Source: Diphasiastrum complanatum
Taxonomy: Eukaryota > Streptophyta > Lycopodiopsida > Lycopodiales > Lycopodiaceae
DNA length: 64,000 bases
Assembly (NCBI GenBank): GCA_029204225.1
Contig: CM055106.1
Location: forward strand, 21,767,285-21,831,284
Direction of reading: 5' to 3'
Numbering within the stretch: the stretch's first letter is position 1; every line of letters starts with the position of its first letter. The notes under the pieces were generated by a model that made no database searches, was not told where the DNA came from, and saw nothing but the letters and a program-made list of their open reading frames with translations. The translations under genes and the position numbers were made by a program. This document shows, piece after piece, positions 46,069-57,235 of this stretch.

Positions 46069-46454
46069 TAACTTATTTTTATCAATTTACTCCTGATCTA
46101 AGTCTACTGAGTTAAGATTTTTTGACAATTCACAACTATTTAGATGCATTTCAGATAAATCCAAAATTGGCTTAGAAAATAAAGAATAAGCTTTATATTG
46201 TGAATAAAAAATTTCCATTACATTAGCAAATGAACTCGTCCCAGGTGGATGTACATAATGTCTCCAAACAATGTAACTATTTCTTTACCCTCCTGAAAAG
46301 AGAAAACATGCTTCTCAAAATCTATTTCAGGATGCTTATTAAATAATCACTCATATCCTAGAATAATATCCGTACATGCTAAATCTAAAACATGGAAATC
46401 AATTAACTCTCTATAGTCTTGGATCCAAACATGAAGTCTTGGAACTTTCACATC

Positions 46455-47543
46455 TCATGTCTCCAACTCCGCTCCTGAAGCTAGATATACTCGATATCTA
46501 TGGTTACTGGCTTCAGTTTTGAGTCTGAGTCTCTGCACAAGACCAGAGTTAATAAAATTATGAGTAGATCCACTGTCCACTAAAATACTAACTTCATGTC
46601 CATTCAAAGTGCCTTTCAAACGAAATAAATCATTTGACAAGAATGAAGTAGTACTGAAAGAACAATCATACTCATAATTAATTTTATTAATTTCCAGCTT
46701 AAGATTCTCTTTACATGGCATCTCAATCACTTGAGCTGTGTCTTTTTTTCGTTCCGGGCAGAATTTCATAACGTGTCCAGGCTGGCCGCAATGGAAACAA
46801 ATATTGGTCCTAGCCTTTTTCCAGGACAACTTTTTCTTTTGTCTAAATCCAGATGCAGCTTGATCCAGTTCGTCGAAAATAAATTTATTCTTATTTCTAC
46901 GAATTCTTTTCTTCTCTTTTTTCTGGCTGGGTCTGAATGATCTAGATGGATTTGCTTGTAACTGCTTCCTAGATGCCACAACCGTGGAGTTGTACACTTT
47001 CGCAACACGAACTACATCATCAAAGGACTGAAGCATGTTATGCTTACACTCATTCTGATAATCTGTAAGCAGACCTAGGATAAACTGCCACAGTGCCAAT
47101 TTTGCATCAAATGAGGGGACTTTATTCCATAAATCCATAAAATCTTGTAGGTAGGAGTCCAAACTCCGAGTCCCATTTTGCAATTCACAAATCTTTGGTA
47201 AAAATCCGAGTCGTCCACAACCACAAACGACTTTCTGAACACCTCCTTAAACTCATCCCATGTGGTAGGTTTAGGTTGTAAATCACACCACCACGACAAA
47301 GCTTTATCACGAAAGAACAGAATAACACTCTCTATCTTTTTTTCCTTAGGAATTCTATGTAAATTAAAATAACCGGTCCACTTGGTTAACCAGTCATCCA
47401 CAATTTCAAGTTTTTTCTCTTTCTTCGACCCGAAAATGGTTTAGGCTGAAAGCCCAAATTCAGAGCAGTGACTGGCAAATTTGCAGATAGGTAGGCATTG
47501 GCACCTGACCATCGAGAGCTGCATTTGCATTATCGTCTGCCAT
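46455..47543 (-). pseudogene. Gypsy gag and protease
   Basis: From 47543 through the frames at 47401 and 47183: retrotransposon gag (KALSWWCDLQPKPTTWDEFK; LWQFILGLLTDYQNECKH), zinc knuckle CFHCGQPGHVMKFC, and aspartic protease ILVDSGSTHNFIN (catalytic DSG). One frameshift lies in gag near 47180. 46069-46454 should hold the protease-RT linker but is broken. Confidence 0.9.
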
Positions 47544-47999
47544 ATTGATTTCATGGCATGCAAAATTTGCTTAAATTAGTCGAGATCCAATCATCAACTA
47601 ATAAGTAAAACGTTCAAAACCTTCATAACTGGCTGATATCATTCAGCAAGGTCTTTCACTTATGAGCAAACTTTCGCAAAATCAATATCAGAACAAATTA
47701 AGCAACAACAACTTTTTATGACCAGCTACTAACTTTTACGAAAAATTGGGATTTTCGAAATCCGTTCGAAAAGTGACGATCTACAGGATTCCAATCACAT
47801 GCAAACCAGAAGGACACCTGTGGAATATGAATCACCCAACCAATATGGAGAGGCTAGTCAATACCCTAACCAATCCACCCCCAAGCCACAGTGAAGAACA
47901 TATGTTGTTGTAGGAAGACATGTGGAGGAAGAAAGCCTCAAGTTCCTCTGCCAATTCTCACGTCTTATACAAAAACAAGAGCACGACTAAGCAGAAGAA

Positions 48000-49015
48000 G
48001 AAAAAAGGCCCGAAGCAATCAAAGCCAGACCAAAAACTAGCTCAGCACAAAGAATAGTCGAATTCTCAAACAAAGAAGAAGCTGTTCCACAGATACTACA
48101 AGCAAAACAACCACAAAATTCAAGACTGCCAGATACTACAAGCAAAGAACAACAACAAGGGGTAGTCGAATCAAGTGGCAAATGCAGCTGCAAAAGCTCC
48201 ACAACCTATTCAAGAAACAGATCATAATGCCTCCATGACCAACCATCAAAGAGCATCTTGCGACAGTTCTTGGTTTTTGGATTCCAGAGCCACTCAACAT
48301 ATGACTAGTCTCATTGGCTTTTTCGAGTCCTATACACCATACAGTACCCAAAAATTTGTTCACCTTGGCGACAATAGCACACAAGCTATTAAAGGTGAAG
48401 GTACTGTGAGATTAAGATTTGCAAATGATCAATCTAAACTACTCTCTAAAGTCCTGTGTGTACCAAATTTATCTACGAATCTGCTCTCTGTAAGCAAAAT
48501 CACGGATCTAGAACATAGAGTAGAATTCGAATGTGATCAGTGCAAAGTAGTTGATAGGACAGACAAGATCCTAGCACTCAGAAAGAGACATGGATACTTG
48601 TATAAATTAAGTCGTTGCTTTTCTGCCTCTAGTCAGACGCTCAATAGTTGATAGGACAGACAAGATCCTAGCACTCAGAAAGAGACATGGATACTTGTAT
48701 AAATTAAGTCATTGCTTTTCTGCCTCTAGTCAGGCGCTCAATACTTCTATTCATGCAAATAAAGGTTTACTTTGGCATTATAGACTTGGTTATTTGAATC
48801 ATGTTGTTGTACAACAAATGTCTACACAATCTATTGTCCTTGATCTCGACTATCTGCACGAAAAAGTTGAGTTACCTGTCTGTCAAGATTGTCTAGTTGG
48901 TATACAGACTAGGAAACCATTTAAATCAAGCCATCAGCATATTGCTAGAGGCATTAGAGGAGCTCTAAATCCAAAAAAGACCCTTTGTAAAGATTCTTTT
49001 TATATTTTTTCTTAA
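48000..49015 (+). pseudogene. Copia gag end, protease and GAG-pre-integrase
   Basis: Degenerate zinc knuckle near 48090 (HKIQDC retained, first two Cys lost). Protease SSWFLDSRATQHMT at ~48265-48306 and VLCVPNLSTNLLSVSKI. GAG-pre-integrase GLLWHYRLGYLNHVV and LPVCQDCLVGIQTRKPF. In-frame TAG codons near 48056 and 48163 lie where Gln would fit. The 97-bp duplication at 48550-48743 shifts the frame. Confidence 0.85.
48550..48743. repeat. 97-bp tandem duplication
   Basis: The sequence from 48550 repeats from 48647 with two or three differences (GTTGATAGGACAGACAAGAT in both). Because 97 is not a multiple of three, it creates the stop after SQTLNS in the copia frame. Confidence 0.95.
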
Positions 49016-49309
49016 ATTTTTTTTACACATGGACCAATCAAAACACTCAAATTTGAAATCTACGTAACGTAACTTTTTGAGTCCACATTTTGATTCCACA
49101 CTAAAAATGGCATAACTTTTTAGTGGTAAGTCCAAACTTAGAGAAGTTTGGTGCATTGGAAAGCACTCAACAAGGGCTTTCCAATGATATGTTAGATGAT
49201 GTACTTCAGATATATGACTAAAAAGTTATGGCAAGTCGAACGTATTAGTGCTATAATATTTTAATAATATAAAAGACATCTTGCACGAATTCTTAAAGGG
49301 TCTTTTTGG
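48971..49309. mobile_element. 339-bp MITE-like insertion
   Basis: It interrupts copia integrase. Ends are inverted repeats: CCAAAAAAGACCCTTTGTAA at the left; the right end is the complement of CCAAAAAGACCCTTTAAG. AGCTC flanks both sides as a possible 5-bp target duplication, although a few extra bases (TAAAT) lie at the left. AT-rich, no coding capacity. Superfamily undetermined. Confidence 0.6.
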
Positions 49310-50488
49310 AGCTCAAAACTCCCCTAATGGATTGCTAGACGCTGTACATTCAGACATTTGTGGCCCGATGAAAAATCCTTCGCTGAAGGATGCCAAGTAT
49401 TTTATAACTTTTATTGATGAATTTTCCAAAAGGACTATGGTGTATTTTATAAAGAAGAAATCAGATGCCTTCAACTGCTTCAGAATATTCGAGGAGCATG
49501 CAGAGAAGGATACTAGAAGGACGATCAAGGTCCTTAGGTCAACGGTGGAGAATATATCTCTATCGAGTTTAAGGAATACTGCCAAAGTCAAGGCATTGAG
49601 CAGGAATTCATCACTCCTTACAGTCCTCAGTCTAATGGCTTAGCGGAGAGAAAGAACCATACCCTTATTGAATCTGCCAAATGTATGCTAGTGCATGCAT
49701 CGTTGTCCAAAAGACCCTGGGCTGATGCTGTCTCCATTGCAACTTACATCCAGAACAGATGTTGGACTAAGGCCCTCTCAGGCAAGACACCCCACGAGGT
49801 GTGGACAGGCTCTAAACCTTCTTTGAAAAATCTAAGAGTGTTTTGGTGCATTGCCTACGCGCAGATCCCAAAAGACACGAGGAAGAAATTGGACTTCCAA
49901 GGTCTCATGACCATCCTGATCGGATATACTTCATCTGATAATACATATAAGGTTTATGATTCTGATACCCAGCAGATCTTGTATAGCCGAAATACAGTTT
50001 TTATTGAGGATCAGTTCATTGACCTCAAAGGCAAGGATATTGCTCCAGGAGAACCTTCATCACCTGCCATTCACACGACAGTCCGAGCTTCTGGCTCAGG
50101 CGTGTCTATTGTCGACCCATTTTGTGACAACGAATTAGACAAAGATGTTGCTGCTACCCAGCAACAAGTCCCATGAGCAGTTCATCAGTCAAATTCTCCC
50201 AGAAGATCAAGCCAAGTGTGCACACAGCCCACAAGGTATACTCCTGAGTCTGCCTATCTCTTAATACAGAAACCAATGACAGTCGAAGAGGCACTCAACC
50301 AACCAGACTTTGATCTGTGGAGAGAAGCTATGGACAGAGAGTATTCCTCTCTGATCAAGAACCAGACATGGTCATTAGACGAAGCTCCTATTGGATGCAA
50401 TATCATTGATTGCAAATGGATCTTTAAGATCAAACACAATGCCAACAGAGCAATTGATTGAAGGAAGGCAAGACTTGTAACACAAGGA
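49310..50488 (+). pseudogene. Copia integrase and start of RT
   Basis: GLLDAVHSDICGPMKNPSL and KYFITFIDEFSKR (core D), then a frameshift. GLAERKNHTLIESAKCML and the frame 49685-50176 (VHASLSKRPWADAVSIATYI; LIGYTSSDNTYKVYD). TGA at 50174-50176. RT start PMTVEEALNQPDFDLWREAM and IIDCKWIFKIKHNAN. It ends at 50488 at the gypsy LTR. Confidence 0.85.
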
Positions 50489-50489
50489 T

Positions 50490-51746
50490 TGTCGTGCTAT
50501 ACCAACAGGGTTAATATAGATTTTGTAGTGAAAAGTATCGTTCCCACAGAGGACAGCGTTAGAAAGTTATGTTTTTGGTGTAATTATGGCAGGTGGTTTT
50601 GAATGCTATTCTGGTTGTCGACAGACATTAAAAAGTAACCAGTATTACTTATATTTGGAATGGGTAATGTTAATGAATTCAGAACAACAATCTGGCCTCT
50701 ATCGAATTGAAGGAAGCGAGTTCTACAAATGACATGTTATCAGAGTAGTACAGTAGACTACACTCTGGCTGACTAAGGTGTCAACAGAGAATCAAGAATT
50801 GTTCGATGTATTTGCGACTGCGCAGACAATTAATTAATCGAGTTTGCAAACTATTCGTTCCTAGACAATAGTCCTCAACAAATCCAGCTTAATGGTTAAA
50901 GAGCACGAAAGGTTTTAGAGCACGTTAGAAACTTATGTCAATGCCAATCAGAAAAATAGATCAGAGACTCAATTCTTCAGATAGGGACTGTCATCTCATT
51001 TGTATACATACAACTTAATTCAATGATCGTGCTAGACTCACAAAGATAGACATTATTCGAGTGTCGAAAAGAAAGTATTCACGAAAGACAAATAAGATGA
51101 TTTTAAGACAGTTCTTTAGAGCATGCTTTACGAAAACACAGCAAACGACTGTAATGCACTAGAGCGTCTTTCTGATCAAAGAGTAATTCATGAAATGCGT
51201 TAGAGATTGTTAGTAGACTCAAGATCACTCACACTCAGCAGTGTGGAGAACGGAGATAAGGGAGAATAACTCACAGAACTCTATTCACTTCTTCAATGTC
51301 TTACATAAGCATAAGCTCTTCTCTCTCGATGATCGAGACTGAAGTGTGAGATCAATATATGTTCTACGGGACGAACAAACACACCTCTTAAACAATAGAT
51401 GCGTCGCTCCCGTGAAAGGGTCTGGTTAAGAATTAAACTGAAAATACGTTCAACTATACCATATGAGGTATACCTAACTATGAGTTAAAATTACTCTAGT
51501 TTAACATGTCTTTTCATAACTAGTCATTTCGTATGGACGACCTACTTAAGGGTTATTCAAGGCAATTTCTTTTCCTATTAAAGGTCTAGCCCTTAATTTA
51601 TAAGGCAAGTACTTAGGAGATATATTCTCGAAAAATGACTTAGGCCTCTTCATGATTTATACTTAACCAACTCATATCTTCATTTTCGAGTATATCATGC
51701 CATATTTATGTTGGTATTCAATTTTTGACATTTGCGTGGCATCACA
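50490..51746 (-). repeat. Gypsy 3' LTR (~1.26 kb)
   Basis: The minus strand begins TGTGATGCCACGC right after the purine tract GAGGAAGGGGATA (51747-51759) and ends ...TAGCACGACA at the copia breakpoint, so TG...CA holds. No coding sequence inside. The second LTR is outside the window, so its length rests on these two boundaries. Confidence 0.7.
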
Positions 51747-52047
51747 TATCCCCTTCCTCAAATGTGAAACGTCCTCGTGCACATATCATCTTTATTTCGA
51801 GGATTACTCGAGAAACATTCTTGTTTGTCAGATTTTCGTTTAGGCGAAAAAAAATATTTCTTCATATGATTCGTCCTTTAGATATTTCTTCAGAGAATAT
51901 GTGTCTTGTTGTTGCGTTGAGTAGGTTGATTTTGAGTTAAAATTGTTTGATGAAAACTGGAATCAAACTTCAAAACATCTTCAAATTGCAAAGATCTAGC
52001 TTTAATATCACAGATAGGCATCAACATGACAAAGACATGAATAATAT

Positions 52048-54830
52048 TTATGAATTATTCAATTCTTCATATAGTTTATGAGCTAGCTCCAAGTTCTGTT
52101 GAGTTTCGATCAACAATAAATCTTCTTTGGATTTTGTATATCGGCCAACTGGGAGGTTGCCGAATTCTTCTAGTTTAACAAGGAGCAATGTTCCATCGAA
52201 CAACTCTTGAGTCAACTTTGTATCTTCATCTGAATCACTTCGTAGAGTGATTTCTTCATAGTATCGAGCTGAGAATCTAATAAAATTGCTATTTACATAA
52301 AGATTCTGAACAAAAAAGAATGTCTTTACCGCAAAGGTACCAAACTGCCAAAATGAATATGCACAAAATTGCTTATATATGAATGACTTCCTTCTATCCT
52401 GCAGATTATGTCGAATCTCCGCAAAATATTCTGCAAGGTTTCGCTCCCAATCCACATATAGACTGAATAATTCTGGATACGCCATATTAATGTTGATCAA
52501 CAACCCTACGTCGTCAAATGCACCTAAATCCGCAACAGCTTTGGGTTTGTATATTTGAAACTGCGACTTTGGCTTCCAAAAATGTCGCTTATTGTCTTCG
52601 TTCTGCAAAAATTGAAGTTCTTTGATGCGAATGTATTCGAGAGCATACATAGCCGAAGAGCCTATGTATAACTCTGTTGACCCGAAAGGTAGGACTTTAA
52701 ACTTACCCTTGATTATGCCCCAGCAGAGGCATCCTTTATGCTCGATAGAAAGCTGGGCCCAGAACCAGAGAAAGTCTTCCTTCTCCCATGGTCACTTCCA
52801 ATCGTCGAAGGCGATGCCTACTGCGTCTGGTAGCATCATATAATCCATACGCCATTGTAATTCAATGTTAAAAGTAGGTGGACACCATTTCCAAAAGCAT
52901 TCAGCAAATGCACGGAATCTGTTAGCACATACCTTCAACTGATTCCGTCGCATTCGCTTTGGCTGTGTAGATGCAGTTGCCAAGTCCTGAGTTTGCAACT
53001 CAGCAGCCAACTTCTGATCTTCCATTTGTTCTTGGAGATTTGACAGCTCCTGTTCGAGCTTGTCAATCTTTGCGACTGCTTCCAGATACTCAGGATGGTT
53101 TGAGGCTTCGGTGTAGGTAGGCACAGATGGAATTTGTTGTGTAAGGTCATCAATTCTGAGTAAGGCCTGAAGGTACTCGTCGTGTGCATCGGTCCGCTGC
53201 AAGATAGGGTAGCTTCACTCGAAAACTCCCTTAGCTCCGCCAATTCTTTCTCAAGAAGAGCCTTCGAATCCTCGAGTGGTTGCAGGAACTCAACTCGAAA
53301 ATTGTCGAGCATCTGATCTTGGAGCTGGTTTAGCTTTGTGAGGTCGACTGTAACAGACCTTGCATTGGTGCATACAGAGAGAACAACTTCTGTCTTCAGT
53401 CTTCTCATTCGCTCCTCCTGGAAATGTTTCTGGAGCACGACATTATGCTGATTTGCAGTTGTCAGTTGTTGCTTTAAAGAATCATTTTGAGTCTGATAAT
53501 TATCAAACTTGGCCTCAATTGTCTTATTGATCTGTTTTAAAGAATCAGCTTCTTTTATTAAGGTTTGAAGCTGTGTGTTGAGAGAACGATTTCGTTCAAT
53601 TAGCTTCGTGTTGTCTGATTCGAACGAATCAATCTTCTCGAAAGATGCCTTGAGATCCTCTTGGCATCTCCTTTCTGAGTTGACAAATTCCATCGTAAGT
53701 TGCTGGTGGTACTTGTCCAACTCACACTTCAGCCACTAGGTTTTTGGCTTTCTCGGTCATAGTGCGAAACCACTGGGGCTGGTCGTCTGGTTGTTCTTCA
53801 CCTATCACAGGTGCCCCAGTGTCGCCTTCAACAGTTGTTTGTCTTTTTTCTGATGTATCAGACTGAGTTGCGTCATCGTCAGAGGAGGAGGCACTCGGCT
53901 GCTTATGAGATGTGGAAGTAGATGCATGCTGTGAAGAATCAGCAGTAGCAGCAACAGTAGCTCCATCAGTCTCCATCGCCACAATTGGAACTGGTTCCAA
54001 CTGGGATGGTGCAGCATCAATGTCCATAGCAGTGGTAGCTGCTACTTCGACGGTTGGTGCAATTTTAGTAACGAGGCCAGAAAGATCAATTGGCTTGGGG
54101 GCCAACATCCTTCCCGTCAGCAATGTTTTCTCTTGTACGTTCAAAATGTCAAAATGGGCGCATAGCCGAGATATACGTGCTCCAACTCCAAAAAATTTTG
54201 GTGCTTGATCCAGCACAAAAATGCTTTATATGTACTAGTGCCGAAACAAACCGGATTACCCACAAGTGCATCTAAGATGTAACCAAAATTTTGCACTGAA
54301 ATTGTCGCATCAACATCCATTAAAAAAAATACTTGTTCGCATATTTACAAAACATCTTAAATGTGGTATCATGAATCATAGAGATCTTGTACCCCTTCGT
54401 GGGTACGAAGCAATTGTTAAGGAAGTGGGCAGCTTCATCCACCAAATCCTTATTTGTTGAGATCATCTTCCCATCCATCGGTTATCCAAGGGCTGTGCAG
54501 AACAAGTCTTCAGAGATAGTGAAGGATTTGTCTCGCACATGGACTTTGAAATCCACCTCCGAAATGGAATGAATGGAGTTGACAAACTCCGTACTGACTT
54601 CGAAGAGGATGATGGAGGGGTCCACTTTTAAATTACCCAACCTGCATCAATCCAAAAAGGACTAGATGGATGCCAGGCGGATTCCTGCACGTGCTTTCCA
54701 GATGATGTTAGAGCTTGAACTGGATCTAGAAGCCATTGTTCGAATTTTTCACAAAAGCTCGTAGATCGCAATAGGTCGCAAATGAATGCTTTGATCTCAA
54801 AGAGAATGTGCACAGGAAAGCATAAAATTG
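52048..54830 (-). pseudogene. Extra 3' ORF of the gypsy element, coiled-coil protein
   Basis: Minus strand, ~900 codons broken by a few frameshifts. The N-terminal part (54830-54220: VQALTSSGKHVQESAWHPSS; DFKVHVRDKSFTISEDLF; KGYKISMIHDTTFKMFCKYA) resembles the plant transposon/mobile-domain proteins carried by Tat/Athila-type elements. The frame 54216-53722 is an acidic Ser/Thr linker. 53720-52792 is a long coiled coil (DKYHQQLTMEFVNSERRCQE; KLEQELSNLQEQMEDQK). 52650-52048 is a globular C-terminus (AYPELFSLYVDWERNLAEYF). It lies downstream of integrase, where Athila elements carry an env-like ORF. No transmembrane or signal segment was seen, so an envelope role is not supported. Confidence 0.55.
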
Positions 54831-55106
54831 TAGGCAGAAAGTGTAAGGAAGAAAAATGGAAAATAACTCTGATATGCAGTAGCGGTGTGGAAGGGATGAT
54901 GACGTGGCATGGTGACTTGACATCTGTCATTTCCATTTATGGAGTACGTGCATGGGTCAGTGTTTGAAACTATGATTTGGCAGATCGATCTTTAATGACG
55001 GAAGACCATTTTTGAAAAGAAAACAAATAAATTAAGGAGAAACAATATTTGTTTTGATATGTGAGCGTGCACATGTGTGAATAATGCTGATCACGTGGCC
55101 ATCATC

Positions 55107-55788
55107 TGTTATAAATTCACAGTTCTAGCTTGACTAGTTTTGGTCATATGACTTGTAAATAGTTAGATGGTCATGATGTGGCTTGTCACACGTGCCAAAT
55201 AGCATAGGATTCCATTCATAAGGATGTTCTCAAGTAGACCTAAGTGTTAGAACCTTTGGAATGAGTCCAAATTATGCTTAGATACAAGGGAGAAAAAATA
55301 GGAGCTATTTTTGGTAATTTTTGCATTGTTGAGGGATCTCCGAGATTTCAATCCTAACTTGTTAGGGATGAAAGATCCACCAAAATTATCATTAGGGATA
55401 GGTTTAGGGCTACTCATACCTACCCAAAACCGTGATGGATCATGTATATATAGGTGATGATATCTCACCAAAATCAATCAAGCAATCTCATGATTTTTCT
55501 CTCATAATGGTGCAATTGCTCTTTATGTTCATAATTGTCTGAGTACTTGTGATTACTAATGATTATAGGATTGAATGTAGGTCTGGTGTACAGTACTCAG
55601 ACTGTGGAAGGCCGTACTTTCACACGTGTGAAGCCTTCTTCAAGGATTTGGGCCATTTAGTGAGGTTCAAGCATAGATTTTTGATGGATTTTGATGGTTC
55701 AACGTGTGCTAATCTTATGAAATCATAATCTATTGTTTCCCTCATCATTTCAAGTGTTTTAGGATCCTTATTTGCTGTAATTTTTACA
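55107..55788 (+). repeat. Copia 5' LTR
   Basis: 682 bp, TGTTA...TTTACA. A TATATATA box near 55444 preceded by GGATCATG is a plausible promoter; transcription would begin tens of bases downstream. Near-identical to 60135-60814. Confidence 0.97.
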
Positions 55789-55800
55789 TGGTATCAGAGC
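55789..55800 (+). other. Primer-binding site (initiator tRNA-Met)
   Basis: TGGTATCAGAGC immediately after the 5' LTR, complementary to the 3' end of plant initiator tRNA-Met, as in most plant copia elements. Confidence 0.95.
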
Positions 55801-56599
55801 CTAAAGGCTGAAATGAGCTAAATCCTTGGTTTTCATTCAATTTGATCACAATTTTTGATCTAAATCTTGTGTAGATTGGATCTTAGCATCTAGTATTGAT
55901 TCTAGAACTCAAAGTGAGTCAAATACATTGGAGATTGGTGTTGTGTGACTTCATTTGCAGGTGTTTAGGTGTCTAAAACCAGAGGCAAAGTTGAATTCAA
56001 TTCACATTACCAAGATAGCAAGTTTTGCTTGCTCCAAGCATTGATTTCTAAGCGAGTTTTGGAGGTGATTTCATAGAGGAGGCTTTTTAGCATTCAAGGA
56101 GAGGGAAGATCAGAGTTTTGGGGACTCTTCAAGGCTGTTCTAAGGTGTAGTAGACACCTCCTAAAGTGATTTAGGTTCAGTCCAACCATTGCTTGACTTA
56201 TGCACCAAATTAGATCAATTTTTCATCAATTTTGATCATTTTTTGCTTGTGATTGGATAGTAGATTGTGTTGCATCCTCATTAAGTTCCATTTAGATCTT
56301 TTACAAGTGATTTTGGAAGTATATTAGGTTTCTGAAATTCACTCTTTATCAGATCATTTGGAAGCTTTAATGTTCTTTATAGAAAGAGGGGCAATTCTAC
56401 TAGTATTGTCTACTTCAATCAAGCAAGTGCATTGTTTCTAGTATTCTATGATTTGATTTTGTTAGAGATCATTCTTAGATCTTTATAGGAAGTCTATTAT
56501 TGATCTTTTCAGGTCCCTAAGAAGTGGGATAAGGTAGACCTTCAATCAAATCAATAGAAGTAACCTTCATTTGTGTCAAGTCCTTGATTAGGAGACTAG

Positions 56600-57235
56600 A
56601 TGGCATCTATAAATGCATATCTTTTGGATACTAATGAAAGGCTCAACAAAACTAACTATTCCATATGGAAAGTTAGTATGGAATCTATCATGATCATGCA
56701 AGATCTGATGGAAATTGTAAATGGTAAGGAGGGTGAACCTATTCATCCTCAAGAAAAAGCCAAATACATCAAGAGGTGCAATGTTGCACTACATTGCATA
56801 AAAATGAATGTTGCAAATGAACTCTTAAGAGAGGTAGGAGATTGCACTTCAGCTCAAGATGCTTGGGAGACTTTGCAAAAGGTCTATGAATCCAAGAACC
56901 AAACTAGAATGTTAGCTTTGAAGAATCAAATCTATAGAAGCTATCATAGGAAAGGAGAGAGTGCACATACTTTTGTCCTAAGAGTAAAGGAATTGAACAA
57001 AGAGCTAGCCTTTATAGGTGACCCTATCAAGGATGAAGAGATTGTTCAGCTCATATTGAATGGACTAAGCTTTGAATTTGACAATTTGGTTCAGGGATAT
57101 GCAATTTTGGGTAAGCTACCCATACTTGAAGAACTCCAAGGCACACTCATGGCCGAGGAATCAAGAAGGAGCCAAATGCAAGAGAGGATGAAGCTTGTAA
57201 GATTGAAGGAGTTGGTAGCATTCCCCTTTGCTTAG
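56600..57235 (+). pseudogene. Copia gag, truncated
   Basis: Starts ATGGCATCTATAAATGC (MASINAYLLDTNERLNKTNY), followed by SIWKVSMESIMIMQ, DAWETLQKVYESKNQTRMLA and FVLRVKELNKELAFIGDPI, the capsid domain (UBN2-type). The normal sequence should continue to a CCHC zinc knuckle, but at ~57193 it jumps into protease sequence in another frame and ends at 57235. The nucleocapsid is therefore missing. Confidence 0.93.

Larger units (their letters stand above)
44277..47543 (-). mobile_element. Ty3/gypsy chromovirus with integrase deletion
   Basis: Minus-strand element: gag starts at ATG 47543 (MADDNANAALDGQVPMPTYL), then zinc knuckle, protease, RT, RNase H, a remnant of the integrase C-terminus and a chromodomain. 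The purine tract AAGGGGGGAAGAA precedes TGTTATGTCC at 44277, taken as the 3' LTR start; the LTR probably fills 43943-44277. A 5' LTR was not located, although TGATATCAGCCA near 47632 could be a decayed primer site. RNase H is followed within ~60 residues by the integrase C-terminus, so nearly all of the integrase is deleted. Confidence 0.85.
47780..50488 (+). mobile_element. Ty1/copia element, interrupted at 50489
   Basis: Plus-strand copia coding from the end of gag to early RT, then an abrupt break within RT at RKARLVTQG where the LTR of a minus-strand gypsy element begins. The rest of RT, RNase H and the 3' LTR would lie beyond that insertion, off the window. It is itself disrupted by a 97-bp tandem duplication and a 339-bp insertion. 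Confidence 0.8.

Noticed and set aside
52048-54830. Envelope protein in the gypsy 3' ORF
   Set aside because: The position fits an env-like ORF, but no signal peptide, transmembrane segment or cysteine-rich ectodomain is visible; the protein is mainly coiled coil.
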